64,000 nt of DNA from assembly GCA_963966185.1 (NCBI GenBank), contig CAWZYM010000216.1, positions 628,501-692,500 of the forward strand, given 5' to 3'. Origin of the DNA: Rhabditoides inermis (lineage: Eukaryota; Nematoda; Chromadorea; Rhabditida; Rhabditidae). Each line of letters begins with the position of its first letter. Position 1 is the stretch's first letter. The position numbers and the translations under genes were made by a program. Under the pieces are notes generated by a model, which worked only from the letters and a program-made list of their open reading frames with translations, did not search any database and had not been told where the DNA came from. This document shows, one piece after another, positions 26,235 to 37,943 of this stretch.

Positions 26235-29200
26235 ATGAGTGGCCTGGAAACGGTGCCCGACAACATCAACTTCCCACAGTCGGAGGCGGAGACCCTCAAA
26301 AAGTGGCAGGCAGAGAAGACTTTCGAGAAGTCGCTTGAGTAAGTTTCAATCGTTTACATTCCAACAGTTCACGTTTATCGTTTGTAGACTGTCGAAGGAC
26401 CGCCCGCGCTACACCTTCTATGACGGTCCCCCGTTCGCCACCGGACTGCCTCACTACGGTCACATCCTCGCCGGAACCATCAAGGACGTGGTGACCCGAT
26501 GGGCGCACGGCAACGGACACTACGTCGAGCGCCGCTTCGGATGGGACACCCACGGACTACCAGTCGTAAGTAGCTTGATGTTTTGTGATATGAACTTTTT
26601 TGTGTTATGAACCAGTTACGTATACTTTACCATATTACTTTACCATACGTATACTTTACCACATGATGAACTTTAGTTACGTATACTTCACCATATTGTT
26701 TATGATGCATGTCTCGTTTTTCAGGAGTTCGAGGTTGACAAGACGCTGGGAGTGAAAGGCCCGCAGGACGTGCTCAAGATGGGCATCCGCGAGTACAACG
26801 CGCAGTGCCGCTCCATCGTCATGCGCTACGCTACCGAGTGGGAAGTGTGTACTTTTTTTAATCAATAAATCAATAGTCTAGAAATACAGTATTTAACTGA
26901 CCACCTTATAGGAGACGATCCAGCGCATGGGTCGGTGGATCGACTTCAAGAACGACTACAAGACGCTGTACCCCACGTTCATGGAAAGCGTGTGGTGGGC
27001 GTTCTCGGAGCTGGTCAAGAAGGGACTGGTCTACAAGGGCGTCAAGGTGATGCCGTTCTCGACCGCCTGCTCCACTCCCCTCTCCAACTTCGAGGCCGGA
27101 CAGAACTACAAGGATGTCGTCGACCCCGCCGGTGGGCACTTTCACTTCTTACAAGAGTGTAGCTTTAGCTTTCTATGATCAATTGGATATCGTATTCGTA
27201 TAGTGTTCATCGGCTTCCGCCTGGAGGAAAACCCGAACCGCAGCCTGGTCGCGTGGACCACCACCCCCTGGACCCTCCCCTCCAACCTCGCCCTCTGCGT
27301 TCATCCCGATCTCGAGTACGTCGTCGCTAAAGGTACGTTTTTTAGTGATGTTGTCATAGCTAGCATGTGTTGCGTATAATGTGCGGTTTCTCAGACAAGA
27401 CAAACGGGCGCGAGTATGTGGTGATGGAGTGCCGGCTGGGTGAGCTGAAGAACGACAACCTGGAAGTGATCGAGAAGGTGAGTAAGGAGGAAGATGGGAG
27501 TGATAATCATATCAGCATCATAACATGAGTGATCTACTAATCTACTTTGCAGTTTGTCGGAAAGACTCTGGAGGGCAAGCTGTACGAGCCGCTGTTCCCG
27601 TACTTCTCGTACATGCGGCAGGAGAGGAACGCGTTCCGCGTCATCACCTCCACCTTTGTCACCACCGACCAGGGAACCGGAGTCGTCCACCAGGCGCCCT
27701 ACTTTGGAGAGGTCTGTTCGTATTCGTCAATCTCGTGGTTTTGTGTTATTTTTGAAGACAAAATGTCGATCAAGTGCAATGACTGCGTACTAGATAAGAG
27801 GTGATTGATTGACTTCCGGCGTTTTGCATTCGTGTCTTGTCATGTCAAAATGTGTAAGCGAAGGGTTGGGGATTGAAGTAGGGATGTTGAAAAAATGAAT
27901 GGGAGAGATTTACGAATTGGGTTTTGGGTTAGGAAAAACAACAACAAGAATGTCTGAACGCTTTATACATGTTGTGTTTGCAGGTGGATTACCAAACGTG
28001 TGTGGAGCACGGCGTGATCACGCGCGACATGAAGATCATCTGCCCCGTCGACGAGACTGGAAAGTGAGTGGAATGGCATACATTTATATAACGATGAGCC
28101 ATGCCTATTGGGAGTCTTATCTTTCTGCTGTGTGTAAATGTAGCGTGAAACGTATTTTTATTGATGTATTGCAACTTGTAACTTGCAACTTGCATAGAAC
28201 ACCGGGTTCTTCTATTGATATTGGAACACTATATTCCTCGATGATTAAAGGCAACATGAAACGTATTGTTTGTATGCTATTGTTCTTGAAACGAAACTGG
28301 AATATGGGTGATTTGATCAATCGGACAATCGGTCCATTTAACGTGACGAGGTGTTTTCATTTGACGTTACGCCGTGTTCTTCTATTGCTATTGGAGTACT
28401 ATTTTTCCACTCTGATTAAAAGCAGCGTGAAACGTATTGTTTGTATAATTGATAACTGTGTATGTCGCAGGTACACGTCGGAGGTGCCGGACTATGAGGG
28501 TGTGTACGTGAAGGACGCGGACAAGCAGATCATGAAGAGGCTCAAGGAGAGCGGACACCTCGTCAAGCAGGGAGAGGTAGGGGGGGAGTTGTCTGTTGTC
28601 ACCTGGGAACTATAGGTTTCATAGAGTATGATATCGTCACATTTATCATTTATCACGTTTATCAGTCAAGCAGGGAGAGGTAGGGGGGAGTTGTCTGTTG
28701 TCAACTGGGAACTAAAGGTTTCATGATATGGGCACGTTTATCATTGAAGTTGAAGAGCCGTTATGTGCGTTACAGGTGAAACATAGCTACCCGTTCTGCT
28801 GGCGCTCGGACACACCCCTGCTGTACAAGGCCGTGCCGTCGTGGTTCATCCGCGTCGAGCAGCTCGTGCCCAAGCTACTCGCCAACAACGACCAGACATA
28901 CTGGTACGAGAGTGGTTACTTGTTCACTGATTTACGAGGAATGTGGAAAAGTTCCTGCTAGTATTAGTGTTTACCTTTACTTGATTGTATGTTTGTATGC
29001 CTGATTTGTATACCCGGTACTGTGATTCACCAGTTTACGTGTGAAGTGAAGCTGATTGTTTCCCATTTCAGGGTGCCGGCGTTCGTGAAGGAGAAGCGCT
29101 TCGCCAACTGGCTGCGCGACGCCCGCGACTGGGCCGTGTCGAGGAACCGCTTCTGGGGCACGCCCATCAACCTCTGGGTGTCTGAGGATGGAGAGGAGGT

Positions 29201-32200
29201 GGGTGTGGTAGTAGAGCTTGTGTTTCTTTTTTCAGCAAGATTAAGTGGTTCGCATTGTTATGATGTTGATGTTTGCGTTTTGGTAGTTTGCTTGAAACTT
29301 ACTTTCCGCGTGTTTCTCTATTCTTCTTTGTTGCAGGTCGTGTGCCCGTCGTCGATTGCCGAGCTGGAGGAGCTGACCGGACAGAAGATTACCGACATTC
29401 ACAGGGAGAAGTTAGTCTGTCCTTTTTCGTGTCCTTTTCCTTCCTTCGCGAGTTACCGTTATTCAGAAAAAAACATATTACTTTAGTTACAGAATTATGT
29501 ACAGAACATATTACTTCAGTTACAGAATTTATATGTACAGTTCCAGTTCTGATGTTCCGAGGTTACCTCTCATTGTTTCAGTGTGGACGACCTGACGATC
29601 CCGTCTCGCACGGGCAAGGGCGTTCTGCGCCGCGTGCCCGAGGTGTTCGACTGCTGGTTCGAGTCGGGCAGCATGCCCTACGCACAGAACCATTACCCCT
29701 TCGAGGTGCGTGAGGCTGGTTGCAGTTGGATAGTTATGTGTGTGGATTATGAATACTAGAAATGATACGGTGATTGGATAGAGTAATATTCTCTAAGTGT
29801 ATGTATTGTGTGCAGCGTATCTTGTGTGGGTAAATGAACATGAAGTGACATTTTGTATGTGCAACCGATTTTTTTTGTATATCATACATCTGTTTGTTTC
29901 AGAACAAGAAGGTGTTCGAGGACAACTTCCCTGCCGACTTCATCGCCGAGGGAATCGACCAGACCCGTGGATGGTTCTACACCCTGCTCGTCCTCTCCAC
30001 CGCCCTCTTCAACAGGCCGCCCTTCAAGGTGCGTTGCATTTGGATAAGGTTTGAAATTATCGGAGACTCCTGATTGTGAATTGTAGACGTACTGATGGTG
30101 CTCAAGTAAATGTAATTGTGAAACTTACATGATGCAAGTATGAGATAGTGGATATTGGCCTTGTTGTGATTGCAGAACCTGATCTGCAACGGTCTGGTGC
30201 TGGCGTCGGACGGCAACAAGATGTCGAAGAGGAAGAAGAACTACCCCGACCCGCTGGAGGTGGTGAACAAGTACGGAGCCGACGCGCTACGCCTCTACCT
30301 CATCAACTCGCCCGTCGTCAGGGGAGAGAACCTCCGCTTCCGGTCAGTCACTAGTTATTGTGGTGTTTTTGTTGTTGTTGTTTTCGCATTCGCACAGAGA
30401 AAGCTTGTAAATCAGTTTTTACTCTTCACGAGATACATTACACTGGTTAGGTACGTTCAGCCAGTTTTACCTTCGAACATAATATTTTTCAGCGAAGAGG
30501 GCGTGCGCGATCTGCTCAAGGACGTGTTCCTGCCGTGGTTCAACGCCTACCGATTCTTTGTCCAGAACGTGCAGCTCTACGAGCACGTCAGTCATTCCGT
30601 CCTTCTACTTCTCTCTCTCTCTCCCTCTCTCTCCCTCCCTCCCTCCCTCATTCCCTCCCTCCCTCCCTCTCCCTTCTCTTCTTTCAAGTTCCCTTTTGCA
30701 GGACACTGGCGACGCGTACTCCATGGCTGGTGTGGTGTGCACGAACGTGATGGACCGCTGGATCGAGTCGTTCACCAACAGTCTGGTGGCGTTTGTGCGC
30801 AAGGAGATGAGCGAGTACAAGCTGTACGCCGTCGTTGCGCCGCTCACTCGCTTCTTCGACACGCTCACCAACTGCTACATCCGGCTGAACAGGAAGCGCA
30901 TCAAGGTGGGAGTGAGAGAGATTCACTTACTTGGCCGACTGTAGATTATCTGGAGTATGGTTACTTTGTGCGGATTGAGATGGGGAGAGACCGAGAGACG
31001 CCTGGGTGATTGCAGGGCGACTCTGGCGCGGAGGAGCAGAAGTGTGCGCTGGCGGCCCTCGGCCGCGTGCTCTCCATCATTGTCCGCCTCATGGCCCCCT
31101 TCACTCCCTTCTTCTCCGAGCACCTCTGGAACAACCTTAGGAAGGTACGTGTTTTTCGGGCACTGATCTGCGAATTATGTTGGAAAAAGTCTACCCAGTC
31201 TTGTTGATTATCTGAAACCTATCTAACGGGCGTTGTGTTGAGGTGACTGGCGCGAAGGAGGAGTCTGTGCACTTCTGTCTGCTTCCGCAGCCGGACGAGT
31301 CTTTGATCGACGTGGAGGTGGAGAGGCGCGTGCAGGCGATGCGCTCGGTCGTCGACCTGGTGCGCGTGCTGCGCGAGAGGAAGGGCATTCCCGTCAAGGT
31401 ACGACAGCTGGGTAGACTACTGTGTTCAGAGGAATCAGAATATCCATCTCGAATCAAGTAGCACAGTACAATTATGTATTTACGTGAAGGTTACGGTAAA
31501 ATACAGTAATGTAATTTTTCGGTTGTTCCGAGGATGCGTACGTGTTATTGGTGGTGCATGACACTACCGTCTTTATTGACAGCCTTTTCGGTTTTGAGTT
31601 TGAACCCTAATGCTTTCCCTTTTGCAGTACCCGCTGAAGGAGATGGTGGTGATCAACCGCGACGCGCAGTTCCTTGAGGACCTCGAGTCGCTCAAGGACT
31701 ATGTCCTGTCCGAGGTGAGTTCATGTCATCCAGCACACATTGATGACCTCATAATTGCAGGTGAACGTTCGCTCTTTGACGGTGAGCCAGGACAAAGAGA
31801 AGTACGGCATCTCGCTCAAGGCGGAGCCCAACTTCCGTCTGCTCGGCACGAGGCTGAAGGGCGACCAGAAGAAGGTGGCCGACTACCTCAAGAACAAGAT
31901 CACCGAGAAGGAGCTCGAGCAGTTTGTCGCCGACGGTGAGTCCGTATAGTTGCAACTCGCAGTAGGCGTTGTATTTCTGTACTTTACCGTAATCTCAACG
32001 TAATTTACATTACCATGTGCTACTTTATTCGAGATGAATATTCTGTGAGTGGGGGAGGCGAGAGGAGGTATGAGAGAGTCGGAGTGGACTAATCGATCTG
32101 TCCAGGCAAGCTGACTGTCATGGGACACGAGCTCTCTTCCGAGGAGGTCTCTGTCGTGTACGCTTCGAACCGGTGAGCCATGTTGATCTGTTGTTTAGTA

Positions 32201-34623
32201 CTCATGTTATTTATTATATGTTTCAGTGTAGAGGTTTGGTTTCTGGGAAATGTTCTCCACTAATAACTTCTTCATCTTTTCTAACACATGAAGAAATGTA
32301 TTGCAGCGCCAGCGGCGCGTCTTCTGGCGACTCGTACGAGACGCACTCTGACTCGACGACGATCGTGATGCTGGACACTGCGGAGGACGAGTCGCTGGTG
32401 GAGGAGGGACTCGCCCGCGAGATCACCAACCGCGTGCAGAAGCTCAGGAAGACGGTGCGTCGGAGGGGATGGTGATTGTATGTTCAGTGGTTGTGGAGTT
32501 ATGGTTGACAGATTGACAGTATGTTGTGATATGTAAGTTTCAGCGTTTCAATTTTTCATTGTCTAGGCGAAGCTGATCTCTACGGACGCGGCCGAGGTGT
32601 ACATTGAGGTGTTGCCGGCCGACTGCCAGCTCGCACAGGTTGTCGCCGCCAAGAAGGTGAGAGGGTAGGGGAGGAGGGAGAGGGTGACACTGACAACTGT
32701 TTGTGCTGCAGGAGCAGATCGCGTCGGCCACCGGCACACCGGTGCACATTGGCCGCATGCCCGACGGAGTGGCTGCCACCGCGCACAACGAGAGCGCCGT
32801 CAAGGAGGCCAAGGTTACGGTGAGTCGACGGCAGGTGATGAGTGTGGCGATGTTGACGTTGTGCGTGTTTCGTGTTTTGTAATAAGAATAAATGACGCCG
32901 CCGCTGCTGACATGAGGCATGAGACTGTATTCAATTTGGTGATTCACGTCAAGTCATGGAACCGCTCTAGTGTTTGAGGAGATGATATCAGCACATGTTA
33001 TATTAATAGCCTAGGCATACGGAACTGAAGTTGATTTTATTGATACGCGTACGTGATGCTGAAGTGTTGTCTGTGTGACGTTGCGCAGTAATGACCTACG
33101 GTTTGTGTACACCCCCGAAATAGACAAAGACCCGGCGACTGATAGTGGTTTTGATACGAGTCGAAACGGATACGGATACGATTGAATTGAATTGATGGCG
33201 ATGCGGGGGTGAGTCGTCAAAGAAGCAGGAGGGAGGGGGGAGGCCCGTGTCTATTCGGGGCGTGGTTGGTGTTATCTCACCGCATGTGTGCTGCTGCCGC
33301 GTGTGTCTGCGACAAGGCGACGCAACGACGCAATCTCCTTATCTCACTTGTTGTCGCTGGTCACTTCCTCACGCACTCGCCTGCTCTCGCTCCACCCGGC
33401 TCTTATCGGCAATTGGGGTTATGAGATTGTCGTCGCCGTTTCCGAATTGCTGCGGCTGGCTGGAGTTATCGCAGGATTGGCCACTCTTCGCCTGTTGCAA
33501 TTTTTCGGCGGCTAAGTTGATATGCTGTTTCAATGAAGGATGAAAGATGAGATGGTGTGTCGACAAGCTTTGTCGAGCCGGGGCAAATTAGTGTCAGCTC
33601 AAAGGCGAGGCGAGACGGCAGATTTGGTGGTCTCTTATCAGTTCAATTGAACTATGGATGAACTCTCGGCGGTCTCATCTCGCGCCGAGTTTCTCTCGCA
33701 TTCTCTTTTTCATGTCGCGAGTTGCGAGTTGTTTGGGATAGATGGCGGCTTAGGCGCGGCGGGTGCGAGGGGGCACGCGAGAGAAGGCCCGCAGCTGGCT
33801 GTCCGGGAGACCGGGGAGCGAGACGGGGTGGAGACTGTGTCACGTGACCAGGATAAGACGAACAGATTATGCAATCATGCATACTGAACTGATTGAGCTG
33901 TGTTGGCCTATGCCTATCATATCGATATCACTGCAATGACCCACGAATCCGATGGACAAACGGCGATAGTGAGTCGATTGTTGCCGTCGTGTGGCGGTGA
34001 TGGGGTGGGAGGGAGTACATGTTTGCGGGTGGGATCTATGATCAGATCATGAGATGGGTAAACGGAAGGTGTTTGTTACGAAGGACGCTTAGAGAGCGAA
34101 ACGATGATGACACCGCGATACGTGGCCCTGGTCAGTTTGAGATTGTGTAAATATTGGCGAATAGGATTTTGTGAATGGCACAAATAGGCAAATGATGAAT
34201 CCATTGTTTTTCAGCTGTGGCTGAAGGCTGACCAGGCTGCCGCCGTGATTGTGAAGAAGGGCTCGAAGCAGCTGAAGCTGGTGCTGGAGAAGGATGGCAA
34301 GAAGCTCAACATGGCCACTCTGATCTACGAGGTGAGGGGGGAGTGTGACTAGCAACAGCAATTATGGCAACCTGATGTTTGTGTTGTTGGACATTGAACA
34401 GTGGCAAAGTCGGACGTTTTGGGCTAATTTTGTGCATCTAATCCGTTTATCGGTAGCAATCGGGTGTCTGGATTTACGATAAGGCGGGTTGTGTACTGAC
34501 TGATTGCAGGTTCGCACGGCATTCGGAGAGTGGGCCGGGAAGATGAGTCTGCTCAAGGATGGTCAGCCTGTGCATGCCACCACTCCCATGGCCAACCTCG
34601 CCGGAACCACCCTCACCATCTAG
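26235..34623 (+). CDS. iars-1: Isoleucyl-tRNA synthetase, cytosolic
   Basis: Charges tRNA-Ile with isoleucine in the cytosol, with an editing domain that removes mischarged valine. 27 exons in phase give 1137 aa, near the nematode length: 26235-26338, 26388-26565, 26725-26844, 26912-27131, 27204-27332, 27395-27477, 27553-27711, 27984-28063, 28471-28576, 28776-28903, 29072-29198, 29337-29410, 29582-29705, 29903-30028, 30176-30342, 30493-30586, 30702-30905, 31016-31144, 31243-31398, 31628-31714, 31761-31935, 32106-32172, 32307-32454, 32567-32656, 32712-32819, 34215-34331, 34510-34623. The class I HIGH box appears as HYGH (57-60) inside [20 protein letters not shown] is at 601-605. The editing domain includes [18 protein letters not shown] and the zinc-site/tRNA-binding part follows the anticodon domain. 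Intron 25 (32820-34214, 1.4 kb) shows no supported gene. Exon 19 uses an unusual TTGAG acceptor. Confidence 0.97.
28562..28740 (+). repeat. Tandem copy of IARS exon 9 end plus donor
   Basis: The stretch from GTCAAGCAGGGAGAGG (exon 9 end and GTAGGG donor at 28576) through about 60 intron bases is repeated at 28665-28735 with few differences, so the intron has two near-identical donors. Confidence 0.85.
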
Positions 34624-35058
34624 AGTGTCCACGCTCACCTCGTGTTCCTATCATCATTTGATTGTGCCCTTGAGCCTTGAGACATTGTTTCTTTTTCATG
34701 TCGCTCGAGTCTTTTCTTATTGTTATTATTCAAATTTCGGTTACATATATCTACGTCGTCGTTTTCGTTAAAGCTTTGAATGTTTTGTTAGAGGTTCTTA
34801 GAGAGTATAACGGAATTTGCTTATTTCTTGATTTTGTTGTTATAATAAATTTCTGGTTGATTTGGGACTATGACTGTTTGATATTTGAATTCGCTCTTAT
34901 ATACGAAGGCATTTCCGGAAGATTACGCGATTACTTATCAGTTGCGGTTTACGTGATTTTACTTTTTAGCGGGCGGTCTTCGCGCGCTCTCTCGCGGTCT
35001 CACAGGGTACGGTAGTAGGCGGTGGGCGGAGCCTAGCAGTGATTGCGGGGGTGCGACG
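34624..35058 (+). other. IARS 3'UTR and short gap to the transporter
   Basis: AATAAA at 34844-34849 ends the IARS transcript. About 210 bases then precede the transporter ATG. No other feature seen. Confidence 0.55.
34844..34849 (+). terminator. IARS poly(A) signal
   Basis: AATAAA 221 bases after the stop codon, in AT-rich sequence. Confidence 0.65.
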
Positions 35059-37586
35059 ATGACGTCTCTCGAAACTGGCGAGTATAAAGAGGAGGCTTGC
35101 GCCGAGGCCACACTGCTGCCTAGCAAGAAGGAGCACTTTGTGAACAAGGAGAAGAAGGAGATGGCTATCGAGTGGGGCTCGTGGAGCATCAACCTCCTCT
35201 CAATCTGCCTCTGCCTCTCGGCTGGATTCCAGCAAGGTCAGTTGTGTACCTGTTTGTTGTTGTTTACTTGTTTGTTTGTGGTTTCAGGCTACATAGCGTC
35301 GGTGCTGAACCAGCCGTACGCCGAGCTGAAGGACTTTATCAATGGCAGCTACGCCGACCAGACCGGCGTGTACATGACGGGACCGGCGCTGGTGAGCTTT
35401 GTTTACTTGTTTGTTTGTTTGTTTACAATGCAAAAACAATCTATTATGATCTTATGTGCCAAAGTCCTCCTTTGCTCCCCTCCGCAGAGTCATCTCCGAT
35501 CTTTATTCGACACAATGTGCAATGTGCAAGTGCTCCTAGTTTTGTTTACTTGTTTGCTTGCAGAACCTGACGTGGTCGTTCCTGAACGTGTGCTTCCCGG
35601 CGTCGACGATCATCGGCCAGTTCCTCGCCGCCTTCCTCTGCAAGCGCATCGGCAGGAAGGTTAGTGCTTTTTCACGATCCTGAGATACATTGATATGTTT
35701 ATTTTGACGACATTGCACAATACGCGCGCGTCCGCTATATTTTTAGTCGTTCACGATGATCCGACAATGCGATTGATTCACGTTTTTTTCGACGGTGGAA
35801 TACGCATGTGCACTTTGCGTCTGTGTTTTGGTGTTGAATATGGCTGAACGTTTCAGCCCGAAGAATACGAAATGAACTGGGGAAATGGGATAGTTGAAAT
35901 ATATTTATATATAACAACAGTATAAAATGTATGGCGATTTTTTCGATTGGTTCAGAAGACGGCGATGGTGGCGTGTCTGATGTACATTCCCGGCTCGCTC
36001 ATCTCGTCGCTCGCAAAGTACACGTTCTGGTTCGAGCTGCTGTTCGTCAGCCGCGTGCTGTGGTGGGTCGGGGTAGACTGAATCATAATCAATCAATCAA
36101 TTATACGGATTGTTATACCCTGACTGTACAACAAATGACATGCTGGATTAGATGTGAAACACAGTACGCAAGATATGGCGGCTTTGGATGACAGTCTTAT
36201 TAGGCTGTGGTGGATTGGGGTGCACTGGATGATTATAATCAATCAATTATCCAGATTGTTTTATCCTGACTGTACAACAATACTGTATCAGGTGTGAAAA
36301 AAACGGTACGGCACTGCGGCTCTAATGGTGTCATCGAATTCATTCCCCTCTCTGCTTTCTTGTGCGCGTTATTGAAGGCGTGGTCTCTCTTCGGAATCAC
36401 AGTTTTGAACAGTTAGCAAGGTATTTTGGAGGCGAGGTATTGGAAGGTTACGAAGAGCCGGCCCGCCACTTTGTGGGTTAGTGGGTTAGTGGAGAGAAGT
36501 GGTAGATGACACTTGGTTGCACTTGCCAGCAGCGCGCGCACTCTGCGGGAGATGATGACCTCAGAGATCACACCTCGCCCCAGGGTGTGCAGCGCCCGGG
36601 GTGTACTTGGAGGCTCGCTGATCAATCAATAAATCGATAAATCGATCAGGTCGGTGGGCAACGGCATCGCCACGGTGAACGCGACGGTCTGGATCATCGA
36701 GTGCGCGCCGTCGTCGATTCGCGGCCGCATCGCCGCCCTCCAAGAGTTCGCCATGGCCGTAGGTACGGTAGGCATACGGTAGTTTGAATTACTATACGGT
36801 AGGGGTACGATAGCTTGAATTCAGGCGCGGCGGTCACGCAGGGTCTCGGGGTGCCGTTCGCCGACGACCACCTCTGGCCGTTCATGTTCTATCCCAACGC
36901 GATCATCTGTGAGTATACGGTAGCCGGGGGGTCACGGTATGTTGAAATTCAGGCACGGTGACGTTTGTGCTGCTGTTCTTTGTGTGGGAGTCGCCGCAGT
37001 TTATCGTCGCGCACGACAAGGACACGAAGAGGGTGGGTGAAATGGTGGAATCAATCAATAAATAAATAAATCGATATCTCCAGGCTCGCGCGGCGATCGC
37101 CGCCTATCAGGGCCTGCCGGTGACGGATGAGAAGGTGGACGTGCTGCTGAAGAAGATCGAGGACAGTGTGCGCGGCTCGCAGGAGAAGGAGGAGGAGAAG
37201 GCCGAGGAGGACAAGACGAAGAGCCAGGAGAACCTGGTGGGTGCGGGGGCTGTCAGGATGGCATTGTCACGATGACACTGTCACCCTGTCATTGTCACCC
37301 TGTCATTGACAGCCCTGTCACTGTCAGCCTGTCACTGTCATCCTGTCAGGTGTCGGAGCAGGAGCTGTCGGGCGTGACGATCATGTTCAACCCGTGGCGC
37401 GCCAAGGACGCCCGTTCTCGGGTCATACGCATCGCCTGCTGGATGGGCGCCATGATCAAGGTTTGTGAGAATGATAATATGATAATATGAATGATATTGT
37501 GATAGAATGATAATGATAATAATGATTTATTCATATCAATCATCAAACACAACATTCTAGTGTCGGTCAAGAACGAAGGATAGGTT

Positions 37587-37631
<45 letters not shown>

Positions 37632-37887
37632 GCCTGTCAGAACAGTTTGGTATTTCTCAAATCTGTTTTGACGGACATTATTTGGTTTGTTCGTTTTGGT
37701 CAAACTCGGTTTTTACAGCTTTGTAGCCAGGCTAGAATCTAGGAAAAGCTATTTTATGTAACATCGGGTTCGCTTTTGTGTTCGCAAACGAGACTCATTT
37801 CCGTATTTGACTTTAGCGGGGTTTGATTATCAGTGGTATTTGCGAGTGTGATGTTAACCGCGCGGTCATTCTGTGTGCGCGAGAGGG

Positions 37888-37943
<56 letters not shown>

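Noticed and set aside
33200..33890. A nested gene in IARS intron 25
   Set aside because: Several short frames exist on both strands but none has splice structure, a recognisable domain or a start/poly(A) context.
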